From Tubulanus polymorphus (taxonomy: Eukaryota > Nemertea > Palaeonemertea > Tubulaniformes > Tubulanidae): a stretch of DNA of 64,000 bases. The translations under genes were made by a program, and so were the position numbers. The notes below the pieces were generated by a model that saw only the letters and a list, made by a program, of their open reading frames with translations, did no database searches and was not told the origin of the DNA. Of the stretch, positions 44,337-55,701 are shown piece after piece. How positions within the stretch are numbered: position 1 is the stretch's first letter; each line of letters begins with the position of its first letter. The stretch is from positions 16,543,263-16,607,262 of the forward strand of contig NC_134028.1 of NCBI RefSeq assembly GCF_964204645.1, read 5' to 3'.

Positions 44337-44985
44337 CTAATACATATCTAATACGTACCTAATACAAAAATGCTTAAAATGTCTTACTTTTATAAATTTA
44401 TATTTAGAGGGAATTTGTAGTCTCAGTAATAATTTTGAACCTTTATTACTTTTTAATTTATTCATATATTCATCATGTAAGTCAGTAGGTATTATTTGAT
44501 TCTCTTCCAATGATCGTTGAATAGATTTTCTAACTAGAATAAAACTAAACATCTAATGTTTTCTCTAAAATCTTTTACAATTGAATTATATTTTTGATTT
44601 AAAACCCAAGTTGTTATCCCAAAATGTCTCCCGGAAAAAGCTAAATAACATAACTCACTTCCTCTTACTTTTGAATCATGTAACATAGCACAATAATCTA
44701 TAATGAATAATGTATTTGAACCTTTGGAAATATCAATTGCTATTTTAATACATTTATCTAAATTTTCTTTCATTGTTTTAGGATCTAATACAGTAAACTT
44801 TTTAATCTTAACTATATCCCTAATATATGTTTTATTCATTGAGTAGGGCAGAATAATATTATATTATCAAAATGATTCTTATAAATACTTTCTAATAAAT
44901 CTAATATGAAATGTGTTTTACCACAATTTGTTACCCCAATAACTAACATATTATGCGGTTCAAATATAAATAAATCTTTATTCAT
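44337..44985 (-). pseudogene. A32/FtsK-like packaging ATPase, outer copy
   Basis: Start at 44985 (MNKDLFIFEPHNML); Walker A NCGKTHF is intact. A frameshift near 44850 follows CPT. The second frame continues with LFIIDYCAML, where the second acidic residue of Walker B is Tyr in place of Asp, and with FSGRHFGITTWVLNQK. Another frame change near 44545, and the original stop is lost, so the frame runs on into the repeat array. It lacks the double stop of the inner copy. Confidence 0.85.
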
Positions 44986-45009
44986 TTATTCTTTTAAAAT
45001 AAAATTTTA

Positions 45010-46002
45010 AGATAAAATCCATTCATTAAATTTATCATCATACCCTTTATATTTAACCAAAGAATACTTTTTTCCTTTAATAGTTTTAGTTTTCAATACT
45101 TTTTCTATTTTTTATTCTATTTCATCTGGGTTTGGTACAAGTGATAATTCTTGTTCATAAAAATAACCTAATATTTCTTCATCTTTTAAATCTTCTAATT
45201 TATATACAAAAGGTTTAGTTAATATTATCTTTTTAATCTTGAATATTTCTTCAGTAAAATTTGGTGTATAACCTTTGTAAAATGTTTTTCTATATTTAGA
45301 TATTCTTACGTGTTGTCCTATTTTAAATCTAGGTTCTCCGAAATCATGTGTAAACAAATGTTCCATATAAATTATTCCATAATATTTCTGAATTATCTTC
45401 TTTTCTAGCTTGTATTGGTTTCATACCAATACTTGAATGTTTAGAATTAGTATAACCTTTCACTTAATCATCTAATACATCGATATATTTATATGTTTCA
45501 TTAGCAGTAAAATATTTCCACATTCTAGTTTTCAATGTTTTATTAAATCTTTCTATAATAGATGCTTTTTTATCTGAATGTGTTGAAAAATACTCTACAT
45601 CGTTATCAGATAATAATTTTTTAAATGTTTATTATAAAATTCCTTACCTAAACCAGTTTTATTTTTGATTGGAATTGACCATGCGTATCTACTGAATATA
45701 TCTATAACATTTAATATCCAGAAATATCCTTTGTTGTATTCTTCTAAGTTCTTCATATCAATTAAATCTGCTTGCCATTGTTGATCAATATATGAAACCA
45801 TAACTTTTCTTGTTAAATAATTTTCATCCATTTTCTTATGGATTTGATATGTGGGTTGATTTTGTAACCATAATCTTAAATCACTATATTTTATATTTTC
45901 TTCATCGGATTTAATTTTATCCCATAATTCTGGAACACTAGAATATGATACTTCACTCTCTGAGTTATAATATAAGTCTCTTAAATATTGTTCTTTTTTC
46001 AT
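45010..46002 (-). pseudogene. Integrase with chromodomain, outer copy
   Basis: Starts MKKEQYLRDLYY; the first catalytic Asp (WQADLID) is present. A deletion near 45655 removes about 22 codons including the second catalytic Asp, and shifts the frame. The SH3-like segment (FKIGQHVRISKYRKTF) and chromodomain remain in pieces, with a stop in the domain at about 45117 and an early stop at the C-terminus. It keeps the continuous stretch that the Penelope-like insertion interrupts in the inner copy, and so proves that insertion's exact place. Confidence 0.85.
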
Positions 46003-46008
46003 CTTATT

Positions 46009-46374
46009 TTAATCCATTAATAATAATCTTGATTTAGTTTCGTGTATAATAGGTTTATAATCATCACTACTATCATCATTATCATTATCATCATTATTAT
46101 TAGATTTGGATTTATACTTATACTTATATATAACACCAAAAAATATAATAACTGTTACTAATCCAATTGTAATATATAATTTATTTCCAGCATTAATTCC
46201 AGCATTAGAAGAATTAGATATATTATAATTTGAATTAATATCAGGTGATTCATTTGTAACAGTTAATTTATCTTTCTTAGCTTTTTTTTTTAACTCAGAA
46301 GATCTTTTACCTAATTCCCTCGCCCATTTAATTTGTTTCTCAGATCTAGGCTTCTTCTTAATAACATCACTCAT
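46009..46374 (-). CDS. Small basic single-span membrane protein, outer copy
   Basis: 121 residues, intact: SEKQIKWARELGKRSSELKK basic block, Asn/Ser linker, membrane segment (LYITIGLVTVIIFFGVIYKY), and Asp/Asn-rich tail. It is the only gene of the outer element's second block without a lesion. It starts at AATAAATGAG, and the element ends four bases upstream of the start. Confidence 0.7.
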   Translation of the reverse strand: MSDVIKKKPRSEKQIKWARELGKRSSELKKKAKKDKLTVTNESPDINSNYNISNSSNAGINAGNKLYITIGLVTVIIFFGVIYKYKYKSKSNNNDDNDNDDSSDDYKPIIHETKSRLLLMD

Positions 46375-46378
46375 TTAT

Positions 46379-46407
46379 TAGGGTTTTCTGACTTTCGTCG
46401 AAAACCC
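46379..46407. repeat. Hairpin at the right break of the outer Polinton
   Basis: AGGGTTTTC...GAAAACCCT with a loop of about 11 bases sits at the change from A+T-rich element to host-like DNA. It is like the hairpin end at 42825-42850 and may be the terminus of a second insertion that removed the Polinton's end. Confidence 0.55.
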
Positions 46408-47663
46408 TCTTGAAATTCTGTTGATTATCATTATTATTATATATTTTCCGCCGATTTCGTCAAATAAAATTCATCTTCATTCAGATTCGGCAACTGACAG
46501 CTTCGAAACGAAATGTATAAATTGATACTGTAATAACGGTCTCTCTGAACCAACAGATTGTCTAAATGTACTTTCCATCCTATTTGAAACTTAAAATTAC
46601 TTATTAGGTTACTGTAAATAAAGAATTGAATTGAATTGTTAGACAACAAGCACCGGCGAAATAACAGTTTGTGACGTCATTTAGTGAGTAAATAAAGGAG
46701 GGCTCCGAGAATTTCCGAATCACGGGGTCTATACTGGGGTTAGACGATTCAAAAGTTCATAATGTACTTGTAGGTTATTAAAAATATTATGATATTTGAT
46801 TTGGTTTGGTCTAAATTTAATTAATGAGGAAACCAATGAAACTATGCTTAGAAAATATTGGTAATAAAGTAATTTTGAATTTAGTGCGTACCATGCTACT
46901 GCTCAGACGCCATTTTGTATTTACATGCGCTCGAATTGATTTCTCGCTATAAACTTGTTTGTGTATTGTTGTGTTGTGTATTAGCTCTAGTGAACAACAA
47001 CGTAAAAGGTAAGGATGAAGCACTTTCTTGTAGTTGTTTATAGCCGGCCCACGACAATGACTGAAACATGTTGAAAGCACGAATTTTTGGTGGAGGAAGT
47101 CGGGCCGTACGTGCCGTACTATTTCATCCTCCGGCCCTTGCCAAAGTTTGATTCACCTGCCTGGGCTCGGTTCCACAGTTGTGAGTTATTAGAGTTAACT
47201 CTTGAGTTAAAATCAGTTCAATTTCAATATTTTAACCCTTGTCTGTATCGCTGATAGATGAAAGCAGAAAAACTTAAGGAAAAACCCAGTTTATTTCAAC
47301 TGATCATTTAAAAAATTACGGATCAAAACGTCGCAAGCATGGGTGACAGAATATTTAGTAGTAGTAGAAAGGAGGGTCTAACTGCAGTTTAGGTCACCTT
47401 TCCACTGTGCGGCGCTAGTGTTATTAAAGAATAGTGTTATAGTTAGGTTAGGTACATAACCATTAGGGACACCTAAACTGCAGTCGCTCCGAAAGGAGAA
47501 TCTACTAGTGTTAGAACTTCTGCTGAATTCACACCAGTCTCTCGTGGGTGTAGTTAAGTCACTAGATGTCTTACGAGTAACAAGGTATTGACTATTGGAT
47601 CCATAATCATGGTTTGATAGCTATTCAACAGGTCAAATTGTCCACATTAAGTAGGCTAACATC
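46408..47663. other. Non-coding stretch, no gene seen
   Basis: Host-like composition with a small internal inverted pair, 'aactgcagtttaggt' near 47380 and 'acctaaactgcagt' near 47470 (about 90 bp apart). It may be the 5' part of the Helentron or host DNA. Confidence 0.4.
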
Positions 47664-47708
47664 ATGCCTAAAAGAAAAAGACGTGCTGGTGGCTTTGATC
47701 CAAAAAAG
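47664..47708 (+). CDS. Candidate first exon of the Helentron protein
   Basis: MPKRKRRAGGFDPKK followed by GTAAG at 47709. The next exon would begin at 48945 after TTTTCAG, in phase 0, continuing with KKAGVVAVHAAP. Basic start sequences of this kind are usual in such transposon proteins. The roughly 1.2-kb intron (47709-48944) holds no gene. Not proven without transcript data. Confidence 0.5.
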
Positions 47709-48944
47709 GTAAGATTTCTCATGACAATTTTTGACTTGCAAGTGCTCGATTCATGGGAGTGCTGCGACGACGTACACTATATAATTGTTACGACGATGTA
47801 TTATTTTATGCCATATGTCACGACGTATTGATGAATTACCGACGACGTAAGTTTTTGCGACATCGTAAAATCGCCACCTGGTGGCACTGCACATGTTAAT
47901 TCAATTTATAATTTTCTGCAGGAAAATAAAGTTTTTGATATAGAACTTGTTTTGTTACGTCATCATTATATCTAGTCTAGTATCTAGCCGTTGTTTCTAA
48001 AACAACGTCTAGGGCCAAAGTGTCATATAGAGGTTAATTTTCGTCCCGAATTCTTGGGACGAAGTGTTTAGCGTCTAATTTCAGCCTTTAAAGCAGAATC
48101 AACCTACCTTAAATGCACAAAAATCCAATACAATAGATGTTACCTATTTATTCTACATGAGTTTGTAATCCAAAATGGTTTTTGATGATCGTAGTGACTC
48201 GAAACATTTGTCAAGTCGCCTCAGTTCAGTTCGTCGAAACACAGTTGAAGTGAACAAACATGGCGGATGTGGTTGTGTTCTTGTGGGAAGTTGCGGATTC
48301 GGACTTTGATTGATTGCCAATGACTGATTTATTTGCACATTTTTTCTTATTTCAAATTTGTAAGATGTAAATCATTCAAATAAACATGTTTTATCAATAA
48401 AAAGTAACATTGAGAATAATTCAGGATCGAAGTATTAGTTTGTTAATGTTATCAATTTAGTCCGTATTTGGTATCCCGAAAGCGAAACTAAATTCAAATC
48501 AAATCAATAAAGCCCGGTTCCCGGTATAAATCATCAAAAATATAAATATAAAACACGTTTAAAGTCATAAAGGTGATTATTAAGTTTATTTAATAAAATA
48601 ACTTAGATTGAGGACAAAAATCTGGTTGCACTGTAAGAAGAATTAACCTCTATATGACAGTTTGGCGTCAGACGTTGTAGGGAACCGTAACAACGACTGG
48701 TATTCAGACTACATTTCATCTGGCACCATCGACAAAACTTGTATCTGAACTAATGATAACCTATATGACACTGCCACCTAGTGGTTATTTTCGGAACCTT
48801 CACGTCAATAACTTAGTCGTTGCAAATGCATGGTTATAAAAATTAATACTCAACACCTGTTTTAATGTTTTTAATTATTTGTTTTAATGTATTATAGGTG
48901 CATTAGGCAGAACTCTAAACATAAATTATCTTTTCTATTTTCAG

Positions 48945-49703
48945 AAGAAAGCAGGGGTGGTTGCAGTTCATGCAGCCCCTACCGGAGCAAATGAAGAAGT
49001 AAAGAAGAAAGACGAAACTTATGAAATTTTTGAACAAACTCGAAATGAAAACTTTGAAAAAGCTTAAAATGAGAAAAGCAATGAACAGATAATGAATGAA
49101 AATAGTGAACTGAAAATGAATCAAAAATATGAACAGAAAATGAATGAGAATCATGAAAAGAAAATGAATCAAAACTATGAATACAAAATGAATGAGAATC
49201 ATGAAATGAAAATGAATCAAAACTATGAACAGAAAATGAATGAGAATCATGAAATGAAAATGAAACAGAACTATGAACTGGAAATGAATGAGAATCATGA
49301 AATGAAAATGAAAATGAATCAAAACTATGAACTGGAAATGAATGAGAATCATGAAATGAAAATGAATCAAAACTATGAACTGGAAATGAATGAGAATCAT
49401 GAAATGTAAATGAATCAGAACTATCAACTGGAAATGAATGAGAATCATGAAATGAAAATGAATCAGAACTATGAACTGGAAATGAATGAGAATCATGAAC
49501 TGAAAATGAATCAAAACTATGAACTGGAAATGAATGAGAATAATGAAATGAAAATGAACTATGAACACAAAATGAATGAGAATCATGAAATGAAAATGAA
49601 TCAGAACTATGAACTGGAAATGAATGAGACCTATGCACTAACTATGAACAATAGCTGTGAGCCTATGACAAATGCTGCAAAAAACTCTTCTGGAAACCAA
49701 TGA
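48945..49703 (+). pseudogene. Helentron N-terminal repeat region (16-residue units)
   Basis: After 40 codons (ending at TAA, 49065) the frame holds about eleven tandem copies of a 48-bp unit, MNENHEMKMNQNYELE with variations, from 49092 to 49640. A further in-frame TAA lies at 49407-49409. The units are charged and would form helices. A frame change near 49680 leads to the protease domain. Repeat number is likely to differ among copies and alleles. Confidence 0.7.
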
Positions 49704-50390
49704 GGGGAAAGCCGTTAGTTGTGACTGCAATCAATGTAGAGATTGTGATGGCAATGAGTCGTGTTCAGGTGTCGTGAATATAAAAGGTTCATCAATTCAT
49801 GGAAACTACCACCAGGGCCATCCAAAGTACGGTATTCAATCTGGTAAGCAATGTGTAACAACTGCATTAGCTGCAATGATTCAGGCATCGAATAAAGCTT
49901 TGATAAACTGGACGCCTCATGATATTGATTTGGAATTGAATTCTGGGAACAATTTATATGCAACATTGACTAATATGAATGCAATTACAAATAGGCCTAT
50001 GTATTTATTAATTAGTGAACTACCAACTGCTGTTGGATTGGAAATTCAATTTATAATATCACTCTTGGAGCCCCTCATGTAGCTATATCTAAATTAACTG
50101 ATGAAATGAGAGCTGGGAATTTTGGAATTATCCGTGAATTAAGTGAATGTTTACACAATATTTTACTTAAATACAACTCATTTTTTATAACATTTGCAGG
50201 AAATACATTTTGTGTTTTGAAACAGGCTGATGTGTACTGGGTATTTGATTCTCACTCAAGAGATGCATCTAGAATGATGATACCTAATGGACATGCTATG
50301 ATAGTGAGGTACTCATGTATTAATTGTATTGTCAAACATTGTCAGAATCTTGCAGCTTCGTGCAATTTCTTACACGATCTGTGGAACTGA
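49672..50390 (+). pseudogene. Cysteine-protease-like domain (Herpes_teg_N-type) of the Helentron
   Basis: Starts with a Cys-rich part (CDCNQCRDCDGNESC), then the catalytic-type block HPKYGIQSGKQCVTTALAAM with the presumed nucleophile Cys. After a frame change at about 50060 follows FCVLKQADVYWVFDSHSRDA, whose Asp-Ser-His is the usual second part of this peptidase fold. Such domains occur in Helitron-like proteins of invertebrates next to OTU domains. Target unknown (ubiquitin removal is often supposed). Confidence 0.6.
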
Positions 50391-51180
50391 GCAGTATCAT
50401 CGGGCTATACGCACCATAGTCTTGAAACATATGCAACAAAATGCTGCTAAATTCCGCCCACATTTGAGAAATCCAAATGTTACTGTAAACGAGTATATTG
50501 ATCAATCCCGTATGAAATATACAGGTACGTGGGTGACAGAGGTTGAAATATTAGCAACAGCGGATTTACTTCATACTGATATATACACCTACAAAGACGA
50601 TCGTTGGATACGATTTAATGGGTCAGCACTTATCCCATCTACTGATGCGTATGATTCAAATGGCAACATTTATTTGAAAAATTGCAGAAATGTGCACTAT
50701 GAAGTTGTGTTGTGTGTCAAACGTCATGTGACAACCAAATGCTCATGGTGCGGAAAATTGCAAAACTCGGAAGGTAAAAACGCAGCAAAAAAACGAAAAG
50801 AAAATCAAAGATATCAAGAGGACTCGTGCTTCCGGGCATTGAAAATATCTTGTGCCCTGAGAAAATACCATAATGATACCGAGTACCAAGAGAAGGTGAA
50901 GATGAAATGGTCTGAAAAATACAGAAATAATGTTGAATTTAGAGATAAAGCCAAGTTTTGTAGTATGGAGAAATACAAACATAATGAACAGCATCGAAAC
51001 CAAGTCAAATCTTCTAGTGTTGCCAAATATCAGAATGATGAACAGCATCGAAACCAAGTCAAAACTTACAGTGTTGACAAATATCACAATGATGAACAGC
51101 ATCGCAGTAAAGTCAAAACTTATATAGCGTTGACAAATATCAGAATGATGAACAGCATCGCAATACAGTTAAAAGTCTAA
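50329..51180 (+). pseudogene. OTU-like domain and 17-residue basic repeats of the Helentron
   Basis: RAISYTICGTEQYHRAIR, then TGTWVTEVEILATADLLHTDIY and a terminal NVHYEVVL are OTU-type signatures. The nucleophile-bearing NCSF-like word is at about 50350-50360 in another frame, so a small indel split it. From about 50900 to 51190, 51-bp units (NEQHRNQVKTYSVDKYH type) repeat six times. A frame change occurs near 51120. OTU proteins remove ubiquitin; in transposons the role is unknown. Confidence 0.65.
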
Positions 51181-51260
51181 GCATTAACAAGTATGCAAGT
51201 GATCCTAAAATAAAGGAAATTGTTCTCACCTCAACAAGATCACGTCGCGAAAATGAAAAA

Positions 51261-52238
51261 TTGAAAAAGAATGACATCAACCACGTGATCTGTGAATTTC
51301 GACGTGTCTCTAAAGACGGTCCTGAATATGTCTGCTCTGTGTGTCATCGACTCTTGTTCAGAAATCAAGTTAAAGAATTTATTGAAAACAATTACACTAC
51401 TCGTGGACCTACACATGCTGAAGTTGCGCGGAAATGTATAACATATACATATCTACATGCCTGTAATCAGGATTGTTCAGTACCATGCACCATGAAAAAT
51501 GTACCCTCAATTAAGCAGTGGATTTGTCATAATTGTCATAATAAGTTATTGATGGCAAAGATACCATGTGAGGCTGCTTGCAATAATTTGAAGTTAGATA
51601 CAGTTCCAAGGGAATTATCAAATCTGAATCCATTGGAAGAGCATCTTATTGCAATAAACATTCCATTTATTAAGATGATCGCTTTACCAAGGCAAGGGCA
51701 GCATGGTTGTCATGGGCCTGTTGTGTGTGTGCCAAGTGATGTAAAAAAAACTACTACAATTTTACCTCGTGATTCATCTGATGATCAAATGATGAAAGCT
51801 AAATTGAAACGCAAACTGACGTACAAGGGTCACTATCAGTATCAGTTTGTCGACCAGAAAAAAATCATGGATGCTCTTACCACTTTAAAATCTTTCAATA
51901 CACACTATCATGACATTGAACTGAACCATAACTGGACTAACTGTCTCGAAAAAATTGATGAAGAATCAGCATTTGAAGTGCTCTCAACTAATGAATTGTC
52001 AACCAATATAGTGGAAAGCTGCGTGGATTCCTTATCTACTGATAAGAGTCAAACGGATATGGAAACGAATCGAACTGATTCACAAGAAGAAACCGATGCC
52101 GAAAATCTACACGGAATGTATATGAATTCATGTCTACAGCCAATTGATATTGGTCTGGTCAAGAAATTCTTGATGCACACTTCAATGATATTTTGTGCCT
52201 TGCACCAGCTGAAAATAACTGCCCAATACAAATATTAA
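51261..52238 (+). pseudogene. Zinc-binding region (DUF6570-type) before the Helentron Rep
   Basis: CSVCHRLLF (51.33 kb), CNQDCSVPC and CHNCHNKLL give three Cys-rich sites, followed by PLEEHLIAINIPFIKMIALP and GCHGPVVCVPSDV. This block is usual ahead of Helitron Rep domains and is thought to bind DNA. An acidic linker follows; a frame change near 52170 separates it from the next part. Confidence 0.65.
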
Positions 52239-52250
52239 CTGACAAAGAAA

Positions 52251-52874
52251 ATGAAGCCAAATCATTCCCCACATTGTTTCCTAATGGAAGATTCACTTAT
52301 CATGATGTTCGGGATGAACGAATCACTCAGTGTTGGATTGGATAGTCTAAGAAATATGGAAGATGTGAATGATATCTTTAAGCATAATGATGGCTACAAA
52401 TTTTTGAAACCAATAAGAGGAACACCACCATTCTGGCAGGCTGCTCAGAAAGACTTATTGGCTATGGTTCGACAATTAGGTGTCCCTACATTTTTCCTGT
52501 CATTCTCCGCTGCTGAAATGAGATGGGACGAACTTTTAGAAGCTATAATGCGAATCGATGGATGCAGTAAACTAGTTAGTGAATTGTCATGGTCTGAGAA
52601 ATGTGGTATTTTGAGACGCAATCCTGTCACTGCTGCACGTATGTTTGATCACAGATTTCATATATTCCTTAATGATGTTATCAAATCCCCAGCACAACCT
52701 ATTGGTGATATTCAAGACTTTCTTTATCGAGTTGAATTCCAGATGAGAGGCAGCCCACATGTACATGCACTAATATGGGTAAAAGACGCACCTAAATCAG
52801 GAATTGATGACGACGCTGATGTCACTGCATTTGTAGATCGATATATCACCTGTGAATTACCTCATGAATCTTAG
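52251..52874 (+). pseudogene. Helitron-like N domain and Rep HUH motif
   Basis: FFLSFSAAEMRWDELLEAIM at 52489 onward is the conserved core of the Helitron-like N domain, and FQMRGSPHVHALIWVKDAP at 52737-52793 holds the HUH metal site of a rolling-circle Rep nuclease. A frame change near 52320 and a stop at 52872 break it; sequence typical of the linker to the Tyr motif follows (52880-53060). Confidence 0.8.
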
Positions 52875-53098
52875 GATCCTGAACTACATGAAACTGTAAC
52901 CAGCGTCCAAATGCACAGCAAAAGACACTCAAAATCATGCCGCAAGAAAGGTACTAAATGTAGGTTTAATTTCCTGAAGAATCCTTCATTACAAACATTT
53001 TTGACTCGAGAAAGATATGAAACCCCACCACCAACATGTACTGATGAATCAGATGATGAAGAAAATTAAATGAACAAATTGAGGCAGCTAGCAATACT

Positions 53099-54334
53099 AT
53101 GAGTCCTGATCGAGCAAAAGAAATATTACAAAACGTATGGGAATTGCTGAACAAAGAAAACACTGATTTAACAACTACAGAATCACTATTCAGATCAATT
53201 GGTATCTCACAGGATATGTTTGAAGAAGCTTATCGTAGTTTATCGCGTAAGAATAGTGTTGTTTTGAAAAGGGAACCAAATGAATGTTGGGTAAATCAAT
53301 ATAATCCATCATTATTGAGAGCTTGGCATGCTAATATGGATATACAATATGAGACTGATGCATTCGCATGTGTAGTATACATTGTATCATACATCTCAAA
53401 GAGTGAACGAGAAATGGGTCTTTTATTAGAACACACGAAAGCGGAGGCTGCAGATAATAATCAAAGTGCTAAACAAGCCATGAAATCTTTAGGTTCAACT
53501 TATCTCCATAATCGTGAGGTGTCGGCTCAAGAAGCAGTTTATCGAGTTTGTAATCTTAAAATGAAGCAAGGATCCCGAAAAGTTCAGTTCATTCCTACTG
53601 GTGACAATATCATTAAATTAAGTAAACCTCTGAGCGTATTACAATCTAAAAACGCTAGTCAGGATTTGACTGATGATGATGTATGGATGACTGGCATCGT
53701 AGAACGATATCAAAATCGACCAGATGATGAGGTATTTGAACAAATGTGTCTGGCTCAATTCTGTTCTGAATATCGGATTCTTGCAAAATCTCAAATGAAT
53801 GACAGCAGCATAGCATTGAAAAATGAGAGTGGATATATCAGAAAGAGAACAAACACAGCTCCAGCTGTTGTCAGGTATGCTAGATTTTCAAAAACAAAAC
53901 ATCATCAAACCAGTCTACAATTATTTCTGCCATATCGTTGTGATGAACAATTAAAACCACTAGGTTTTGAAACATTCGAAGTTTTCTATGAAACCGGACA
54001 TGTATGTATAGGTTCAGCACCATTAACAGCTGTTAAACATATTGTAGACAAACATCGCAGTTGGTTCGAAGCAGATATTGAAACATTTGACATGGCGCAA
54101 CAAATGTTGAATACAAATGATGAGTACGAGGATGCGTGGGCACAAATTGCACCGGAATGTGAACATGATAGACATGAGGCAATTGCTGAATCTCAGCCTA
54201 ATTCACACGTTGACAATGAAAATGATCCGAATGATATACCTGACTTACAGAATTCCACAGAACAAAATCACCAGGAAACTATGCAATCGAGAATTCAAAT
54301 TCGTCCCTCTCAAAAGACGCTGCGTGGAAAATAA
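53099..54334 (+). pseudogene. Helentron Rep: catalytic tyrosine region and linker to helicase
   Basis: 411 open codons. [17 protein letters not shown] at about 53370-53415 is the Tyr motif (Tyr with a Lys downstream) that cleaves and joins DNA in rolling-circle transposition. Before it, [16 protein letters not shown] is the typical Helitron sequence. The C-terminal 100 residues are an acidic linker. The frame shifts near 54320, just before the helicase. Confidence 0.8.
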
Positions 54335-54339
54335 TTCGA

Positions 54340-55701
54340 TCGTTAAACAATCAACAGAAAGATGTATTCTATAAAGTAAGACAGTGGTATATTGATATTC
54401 GTAATGATCAGAACCCTGAACCAGTTCATGTATTCGTAACTGGTGGAGCAGGTACAGGAAAATCCCATCCGATTAAAGCTATCAATTATGAGGCATCAAG
54501 AATTCTTGCTCCAACTGCTGAAAACCCTGATGACATAACTGTTTGTTTGACTGCACCAACAGGTGTCGCCGCATACGATATCGGAGCTACTACAATTCAT
54601 AATACATTTGCAATTAACATTGGAGTATGTAGCTTTGAGCGATGACAAAATATCTGAATTGCGTGTGAAGTTCAACAGTCACCAAATAGTGATAATTGAT
54701 GAAATATCTATGGTTGATCATAATATGCTTGGTTATGTACACGGCAGATTGAGACAAATAAAACAATGTCCTGATTATTCTCCATTTGGTAATGTCAGTG
54801 TTATAGCTGTGGGTGATTTCTATCAACTGCCTCCAGTCAAAGGTAAACCACTTAATTCTCCGCCTGATAACGGTGTTGATTTATGGACTGATGTATTTGA
54901 AATTGTAGAATTACAAGAAATAATGCGTCAAAAGGGTGGTGAATTTGCAGCAATTTTGAATCGACTAAGAACAAAAAAGAAAGAAGACATCCTAACAGAT
55001 ACAGATGACCCTTCGATGAAAGCAAGAGTTACAGGTGAAACCAGCACTTCTGCTTTAGGTATATACTCGACGAACAAACAAGTGGACGACGTTAATACAG
55101 CCATGTTGACAGAGAATTGCACCAACATTGTTGAGATTGCAGCACATGATTTGACTAAAGATCCAAGAACTGGCAGATTGATAAAAAAAGTTAACTACTA
55201 CATAAGCAATAAAAGCTTGTCATTAGCGAAAAGCTTACTGTTAGCCATTAATGCAAGAGTTATGCTGACTAAAAATATCAATGTTTCAGATGGACTAGTG
55301 AATGGAGTACTCGGCACTGTGTCCCATATATCATTTGGTGATAACCAGGAATGCACTACAGTGTATGTGATTTTTGATGATAAAAAAATCAGTAAAGAAC
55401 TACGTAATTCGTATTGTTTCTGATTTGCCTGAAAATAGTACGCCAATAGTACGAGTTGAGGAATCAGCAATGAAAAAGGCGTGCGTCGTCAATTCCCTTT
55501 GAAATTAGCTTGGGCCTGTACAGTTCATAAAGTTCAAGGAGTTACAACACAAAATGCTGTAGTGTCGTTGAAAAAGATTTTGTCACCTGGACAGGCATAC
55601 GTAGCACTGATTCGAGTGACATCTATTGAAGGATTAGTTATTGAAGATTATTCACCCAAAGCAATTTTTTGCAATAAGCTGATTAAACCTAGCATTGAAA
55701 A
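54340..55701 (+). pseudogene. PIF1-type helicase of the Helentron
   Basis: Walker A VTGGAGTGKS at 54436-54465, motif Ia LTAPTGVAAYDIG at 54550-54588, Walker B IIDEISMVD at 54695, AVGDFYQLPPVKG at 54810-54845, and the C-terminal [14 protein letters not shown]...AYVALIRV at 55506-55618. Frame changes near 54620 and 55410-55480, with a small loss after AINIG. Unwinds donor DNA in 5'-3' direction in relatives. Confidence 0.85.

Larger units (their letters stand above)
9640..46378 (+). mobile_element. Outer Polinton/Maverick-type element, decayed and interrupted
   Basis: Genes homologous to every gene of the inner element except the HNH gene and the 202-aa gene are found at 10152-21069 and 40279-46374, in one consistent order: polymerase B to capsid-like protein on plus, then a zinc-finger protein on plus, then ATPase, integrase and membrane protein on minus. 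The inner element splits its capsid-like gene. Its own terminal inverted repeats are gone. The left end is replaced by an inverted duplication of polymerase sequence (9646-10097), and the right end stops at 46378, just after the start of the small membrane protein gene. Nearly every gene carries stops or frameshifts. Confidence 0.85.

Noticed and set aside
48915-49638. Two minus-strand open frames of 219 and 223 codons rich in His, Phe and Ser
   Set aside because: They are antisense readings of the 48-bp coding repeat; all three frames stay open because the unit length is a multiple of three.
50743-51102. 119-codon minus-strand frame, Phe/Ile/Val-rich
   Set aside because: Antisense to the basic repeats of the Helentron protein.
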